This document shows positions 18,670-22,541 of a stretch of 22,541 bases of DNA, in pieces (position 1 is the first letter of the stretch; each line of letters starts with the position of its first letter). Source of the stretch: Coptodactyla brooksi (lineage: Eukaryota; Arthropoda; Insecta; Coleoptera; Scarabaeidae); the NCBI GenBank assembly GCA_033557675.1, contig JAWQRM010000450.1:1-22541 (forward strand), read 5' to 3'. Below the pieces are notes generated by a model, which worked only from the letters and a program-made list of their open reading frames with translations, was not told the DNA's origin and made no database searches. A program made the position numbers and the translations under genes.

Positions 18670-19111
18670 CAGTAATCAAAGAACTAATGCAAGCCTTTTC
18701 TTCAATTTATTACTTGAAGATTCTGGGGATATAACCAACAGCATTATTACTGATAAATATTTCTTTCTGGAGCAGAAAATCTATGCCCAAACATTAAAAT
18801 ATAATCTGTCCATAATTGATATAACCTGCATATTAATATAATATAACCTGCGTAATTAATTAATGTCAATTAACATTTTAATAAACATTAATTAAAATGT
18901 TAATTACAACAAAAAATTTAAATTCATAAAAAAGAATAACATAAAAAAGTTTTCTAATTTTGGAGTCAAGGTTAAAATAGATAAAAGTGATGTTAGCAGT
19001 TTGTTGGTTTATATTGAAGGCTTAATTAAATTAATACTTGTGATTAGGGGGAGGCCACTGATATAAAGAAATTGGATTGATCCCTGGTTAGATGTCTCCA
19101 TGAAATGCAGA
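18670..19111. other. Spacer with AT-rich inverted repeat
   Basis: No gene. It contains a duplicated ATATAACCTGC (near 18,820 and 18,841) and a perfect 15-bp inverted repeat (18,868-18,882 with 18,891-18,905, 8-base spacer). Confidence 0.6.
18868..18905. repeat. Perfect 15-bp inverted repeat
   Basis: Arms AATTAACATTTTAAT and ATTAAAATGTTAATT around an 8-base spacer, about 230 bp after the GS1-like stop codon. Confidence 0.85.
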
Positions 19112-20119
19112 CGGTTCCTTAAGGAAAACGATAACATATATATAACGAAAGCAGACAAAGGTGCTGTAACTGTAGTTATTAATAAGATAGTCTACCAAAA
19201 TAAAATGCATGAACTATTGGCTGACGAGGATACCTATGTGAGGTTAACTTCTGACCCAAGTCTCTATACAACGTAAAAATAATGTTCTAGCAAAAAAGTT
19301 GTTAGACAAAGAATACATAGATGACACCAAAAAAAAAGTGTTATGTAATAGTGTTATGTATAGGCTCACTTTTTTATAATTTGTCAAGCTTCATTGGAGA
19401 CATCTTGTCAAAAGCGTTTGTTGGTTTTGCTGATTATGACATAAAAGATCCTTTTGCAATTTGTACAAATGTTTCAAAGCGTTAAAATGCCCCCTGGCCA
19501 TGTTTTACTGTCCTTCATACTAAATTTTATTTTGTTAGAAATTTGTCATATAAAAAGTACTAAAAATAATTAACTATTAGGAAGTATTCGACATAAAGAA
19601 ATAGTTATTTATAAAAAAAAAGAATATATAAAAATTAAAGAATGTTTAGGCAATGTTTTAATTTTTATAGGTAAAATTTGAATTTATTGGTAAATTGATT
19701 AGACGAATATGGGGCAGGAAGTTTTCATACTAAGTTTTATTTTGTTAGAAATTTGTAATATAAAAAGTACCAAAAATAATTGACTATTAAGAAATATACG
19801 ATATAAAAAAATTAATTGTTTAAAAAAAGTATTAAAAATAATTAATTATTAAGGAAATATTTGATATATATAGAAATAATAGTTTTTTTGGAATAGTACT
19901 AAAAATAATTAACTATTAAGAAATATATGATATAAAAAAATTCATACATATTCAAACATACCATTACTGCTCATTTTAAATATAATTAATGAAGAATGGA
20001 GTTTAGTCCAGCGTGTCACCAATACTGATAAACTTACTTTTACTGAAATTGTTCAATTTTTGTTCAACAATAATTATTTTGTTTATAATGATTTGATTTA
20101 TAAACAAGTACCAACCTGA
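19112..20119 (+). pseudogene. Penelope-like element reverse transcriptase, fragments in order
   Basis: Seen: RFLKENDNIYITKADKGAVT then VVINKIVYQNKMHELLADED and TYVRLTSDPSLYTT (19,112-19,273), the N-terminal RT block of PLEs with the signature ADKG. A TAA and a one-base shift follow, then KNNVLAKKLLDKEYIDDTKK (19,275 on). After about 550 bp of AT-rich repeats the RT resumes with SNIPLLLILNIINEEW (19,952 on) and LTFTEIVQFLFNNNYFVYND with LIYKQV, stopping at 20,117-20,119. This matches the block just upstream of the catalytic region, where IYKQ normally leads into G-PMG. The region carrying the first catalytic Asp is missing. Not functional. It lies between the two GS1-like genes. Confidence 0.82.
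19513..19945. repeat. AT-rich repeat inside the RT fossil
   Basis: The block AGTACTAAAAATAATTAACT with minor variants recurs at 19,556, 19,766, 19,828 and 19,895. The larger block TCATACTAA-TTTTATTTTG near 19,514 recurs near 19,725 (period about 211). Spacings of 62-67 among the last three copies suggest a short tandem unit. The repeat replaces the middle of the RT. Confidence 0.75.
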
Positions 20120-20383
20120 ATCAAGAACTAAACAAAATCATCAGAAACTTTCAAAATTTAAAATTTTTTTTAAATGTAAATAATTAAAATATAAAAAACT
20201 ACTGAAAAGCTACGATTACATGAAAAATACTAGAAATTCATAATTATCATATATCAAAAGGTTAATAATACCCAATATTACCTCATATTACCCAATTCTC
20301 TACTGTTATTGACATTATTGTCTTTATATTGATATAAATTAGGTAAGAAACTATAAATTATATTCTCATGCAGATTATCTTTT
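20120..20383. other. AT-rich spacer
   Basis: No feature recognised. Contains a short repeat of AATACCCAATATTACC-type text near 20,266-20,295. Confidence 0.4.
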
Positions 20384-20588
20384 TTAAAAAAAAATTTTAA
20401 CATCTTCAAAATTCATATTATGTTTGTTATGAATGACATGTTGAAATAATGCACTAATCAGTTTATTGTTCAAAACATCTAAACGTTGTTTAATTCTGTT
20501 GCAAAGCCAACCTTTAGTTTCAATGTAATGTTTCAATGTAATGATTATGGTCAATGTAGTTAGAACCACAATCATTACATTTAAAACC
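20384..20588 (-). pseudogene. Penelope-like GIY-YIG nuclease fragment (minus strand)
   Basis: Minus strand: GFKCNDCGSNYIDHNHYIE (from 20,588) is the start of a GIY-YIG domain with its paired cysteines. The next part, ETKGWLCNRIKQRLDVLNNK and LISALFQHVIHNKHNMNFED with VKIF, is its helical middle and end (H-x5-NKH and F-DVKI are typical). The two parts are in different frames. A perfect 13-bp tandem duplication of GTTTCAATGTAAT (20,517-20,529 and 20,530-20,542) lies exactly between them and accounts for the shift. Orientation is opposite to the RT fossil on its left, so it is a separate or inverted copy. Confidence 0.78.
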
Positions 20589-20852
20589 GGAATGAAGTTA
20601 AGAAAGTTAATATAGTTACTACAAACTCAGGTTTAGGTTGTATTATACTTACTTTTCGAATTTATAGTAGGAAGTACCCACAGGAATAATCCTTATTTAG
20701 CATTCTTCAGTATTAATCACTTACACTATAACACTAACATACAAAAAAATAGCACAATTTTCACTTATATATCATGAGATAAGCGTAAGAAATAAATTAA
20801 CACCAACTAAAATATTAATTTGTTTCAATAGGTGATGCAGACAAAGTCTTAG
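20589..20852. other. Spacer, nothing recognised
   Basis: AT-rich unique sequence. A fair acceptor-like TTTGTTTCAATAG ends at 20,831, but the following open frame has a stop at 20,850-20,852 in its own frame. Confidence 0.4.
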
Positions 20853-21053
20853 GGTACACTGGAAACAGGTTATGGCACTGTATTTCTTATATACCCAAGT
20901 GCACTTGAAAAATGGATACAAAAACAATTTCCTAAACCTTTTCTTTATTCACATCACGTACAAATAACAGGATATGTGCCAGTAATAAACGATGAAGTCG
21001 GGTATTGCAGCCCCTTTCTTGGGCAACTCGATAAAAACATCCTTTATGTAAAG
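20853..21053 (+). pseudogene. Unrecognised ATG-less open frame ending at a splice donor (exon or fossil)
   Basis: I do not recognise the family. Seen: 67 codons with no ATG start, opening GTLETGYGTVFLIYPSALEK, middle SHHVQITGYVPVINDEVGYC, end PFLGQLDKNILYVK. Composition is globular-like (Gly, Pro, Trp, Cys, His spread through), unlike the Lys/Asn/Phe runs of random frames here. It stops two codons past AAG|GTAAGC, a strong donor; an exon ending there would be phase 0. On the left the frame is closed by TAG, which also offers CTTAG|G as a weak acceptor. Short protein-like pieces in the same direction follow at about 21,376-21,475 and 21,480-21,590 (HLVGGRAPPDLSSKLLRIAV; VLLEYQNIVFHDKKG). It may be an exon of an unknown gene or a transposon fossil. 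Confidence 0.35.
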
Positions 21054-21062
21054 GTAAGCTAG

Positions 21063-21833
21063 ATAAATAAACACCAAAAAAACATTTTAACAAAAAATTT
21101 TGTTAAAATCTTTTCCTGATAGTTATTTGTATGTAGATATGTAATCTATATGGAATCTATGGCTAACTTCTATATAGGGTAGGTAATTTAAATCACTTTT
21201 TATACCACTTTCTTACCTGCACTTCATATGACACATTGAACAGTTGTAAATTGTTAATTCGATGATGGGCTATTTTATAGTGTTACATTAGAGACATGTT
21301 ACTGCATGAAAATTTGTCAGGATCTTTCCTATAGATAAAAACAGGTTAAAACCTGCTACAGGTGATAGTTATTAAATTCAATACTATACTCATTTAGTAG
21401 GTGGTAGAGCTCCACCAGACTTATCATCAAAATTATTGCGAATTGCTGTGGAACCACATGCTATGCTACCATAAAAACTACCGAATAATTCTGTTCTGGT
21501 AAATGTATTATTAGAGTACCAAAATATAGTCTTTCATGACAAGAAAGGTGTAAGCAAATGCATATTTCCTTCAAATTTTAGTATCTGGTGCAGGAATTAT
21601 ATACAAATCTATGAAGAATAATGATATTAGAATTGTAAAGACAATATTTGATTAATAGTATTGGAATTCAATGAACTAACTGTAAATAAAATAAAGAACA
21701 GATGAAAATTTTTGAAAGAAGAGGAACAGAAAAATACAATGAGAGTAATAACAACCAAAAGAATCAAAGAATAAAAGCTAAAGACATACAGAGACTGTAT
21801 CAAAAATGCCAAATTAGAATTTAGTAACTTCAC
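21063..21833. other. Spacer with weak protein-like traces
   Basis: AT-rich. The only hints of coding are the short plus-strand stretches at about 21,376-21,590 mentioned for the preceding frame; one is broken by TAA at 21,475. No RNA gene seen. Confidence 0.35.
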
Positions 21834-21839
21834 TTTATT
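21834..21839 (-). promoter_or_regulatory. Poly(A) signal of the minus-strand GS1-like gene
   Basis: AATAAA on the minus strand, about 55 bases beyond the TGA at 21,896-21,894. It implies a short 3' UTR like that of its partner gene. Confidence 0.7.
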
Positions 21840-21893
21840 CACGACAATTGGAATTATCCTCAACATTGGAGATAAGACAGTAAGTCCTTACAA

Positions 21894-22541
21894 TCAGCGG
21901 TGGTAAACCGTAAACGGTGGTAACCCAAATATTTCCGGCTCAAACTCCATGAAGGTGTGGATAACAACAGTTGCATCTTGGCACATGTCGTGTGGTACAT
22001 TTTGATTCGGTACGGCAACACATTGCATACCGGCAGTAACGGCTGACGCGATTCCTCTAGGAGTATCCTCAAAAACGAGACAGTTTCCATATACGGGTCT
22101 TTCCCGGAATCGGGATGCGCATACTAAATAAACATCGGGTTTCGGCTTCGACTTTCTCACACTATCGTCACCGTCCGCACACACCACGTGATGAAACAGC
22201 TGCACAAATTGTTTTATGTGCCTGGTCTTCCATTCGAAGACATCCTTATCTGATGACGTGACGAGAGCAATTGGAATATTGTAATGATTCAGATGGAACA
22301 CCAATTTGTCAACGCCAGCTTTCAAAGGTACTCTGTCTATGTACTGCTTGTAAATTTCTTCGTATTCCTTTTCCAGTACGAAGGATGAATGTGGCAAACG
22401 GTACTCGTCGTGGACCTCCTTCCAGAACTGTTTTGAAGATAACTGCAGCATCTTCTTGTGCCACTCGGGAGTATATATCTCGCCGTATTTCTTAAAAACC
22501 TTCCGGCACGCGTGCTCGCGATAGCATTGAGTGTCCAATAG
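21894..22541 (-). CDS. GS1-like HAD phosphatase, 5'-truncated by the window edge, motifs intact
   Basis: Same family as the plus-strand gene at 17,878-18,639 (human PUDP, fly GS1-like). The visible 215 codons start at LLDTQCYREHACRKVF, which directly follows motif I (D-x-D-G-T) outside the window, and end GLPPFTVYHR-TGA. Seen: cap domain; motif II ALVTSSDKD; motif III KSKPKPDVY with the conserved Lys; motif IV VFEDTPRG with the acidic pair (codons at 22,070-22,065), unlike the plus-strand paralogue; the family end FEPEIFGLP. No intron in the visible part. An active phosphatase is expected, provided motif I is present upstream. The ATG-like start one might pick at 22,538 is in fact TTG inside the frame; the true start is outside. 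The two genes are convergent and about 3.25 kb apart. Confidence 0.93.
   Translation of the reverse strand, partial: LLDTQCYREHACRKVFKKYGEIYTPEWHKKMLQLSSKQFWKEVHDEYRLPHSSFVLEKEYEEIYKQYIDRVPLKAGVDKLVFHLNHYNIPIALVTSSDKDVFEWKTRHIKQFVQLFHHVVCADGDDSVRKSKPKPDVYLVCASRFRERPVYGNCLVFEDTPRGIASAVTAGMQCVAVPNQNVPHDMCQDATVVIHTFMEFEPEIFGLPPFTVYHR

Noticed and set aside
22271..22495. Plus-strand open frame opposite the second GS1-like gene
   Set aside because: Shadow frame; the minus strand carries the HAD motifs.

Overview
This window looks like a piece of an AT-rich insect nuclear genome. A beetle is possible, but I cannot prove the order from the sequence. The support is eukaryotic gene structure (a GTAAGT donor, a T-rich acceptor, AATAAA signals), a classic cadherin tail, HAD phosphatases of the GS1/pseudouridine-5'-phosphatase type, and many decayed mariner, piggyBac and Penelope-like elements. 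There is no sign of bacterial gene organisation, CRISPR, rRNA or tRNA.

Layout. Bases 1 to about 11,002 read best as one large intron of a plus-strand classic cadherin gene. The window opens with a consensus 5' splice donor, and the terminal coding exon (11,003-11,115) encodes the catenin-binding C-terminus. The intron holds a mariner element with both inverted repeats and TA target duplication (526-1,778), a Penelope-like (PLE) GIY-YIG fossil with a duplicated tail (3,209-3,757), an internally deleted piggyBac element (about 4,511-5,588), a run of more complex, GC-richer unique DNA that may be regulatory (about 5,600-8,000), and two minus-strand partial PLE copies (8,917-9,361 and 9,895-10,902). 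The second PLE copy ends only 100 bp before the terminal exon. A 3' UTR follows the cadherin stop, then several kb of AT-rich repeats: a degenerate repeat family (about 12,300-13,400), a foldback with roughly 64-base arms (12,704-12,912), and a roughly 418-bp tandem repeat carrying conserved hairpins (about 13,730-14,875). A Tc1/mariner-superfamily transposase fossil split by a 457-bp insert lies at 16,787-17,526.

The right end holds two GS1-like HAD phosphatase genes facing each other tail to tail: an apparently intact intronless gene (17,878-18,639, plus) and a 5'-truncated one (21,894-22,541, minus, running off the window). The first has lost the acidic metal-binding pair of HAD motif IV and the second keeps it, so one paralogue may be inactive or re-purposed. 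The roughly 3.2 kb between them is filled with PLE reverse transcriptase and GIY-YIG fossils, AT-rich repeats, and an unrecognised ATG-less open frame (20,853-21,053) that ends at a good splice donor.

The most interesting signal is a set of six short motifs resembling the hammerhead ribozyme core (CUGANGA, helix, GAAA). In four of them the helix is intact, and it is built from three different base-paired sequences. Two lie at the expected 3' side of the PLE copies.
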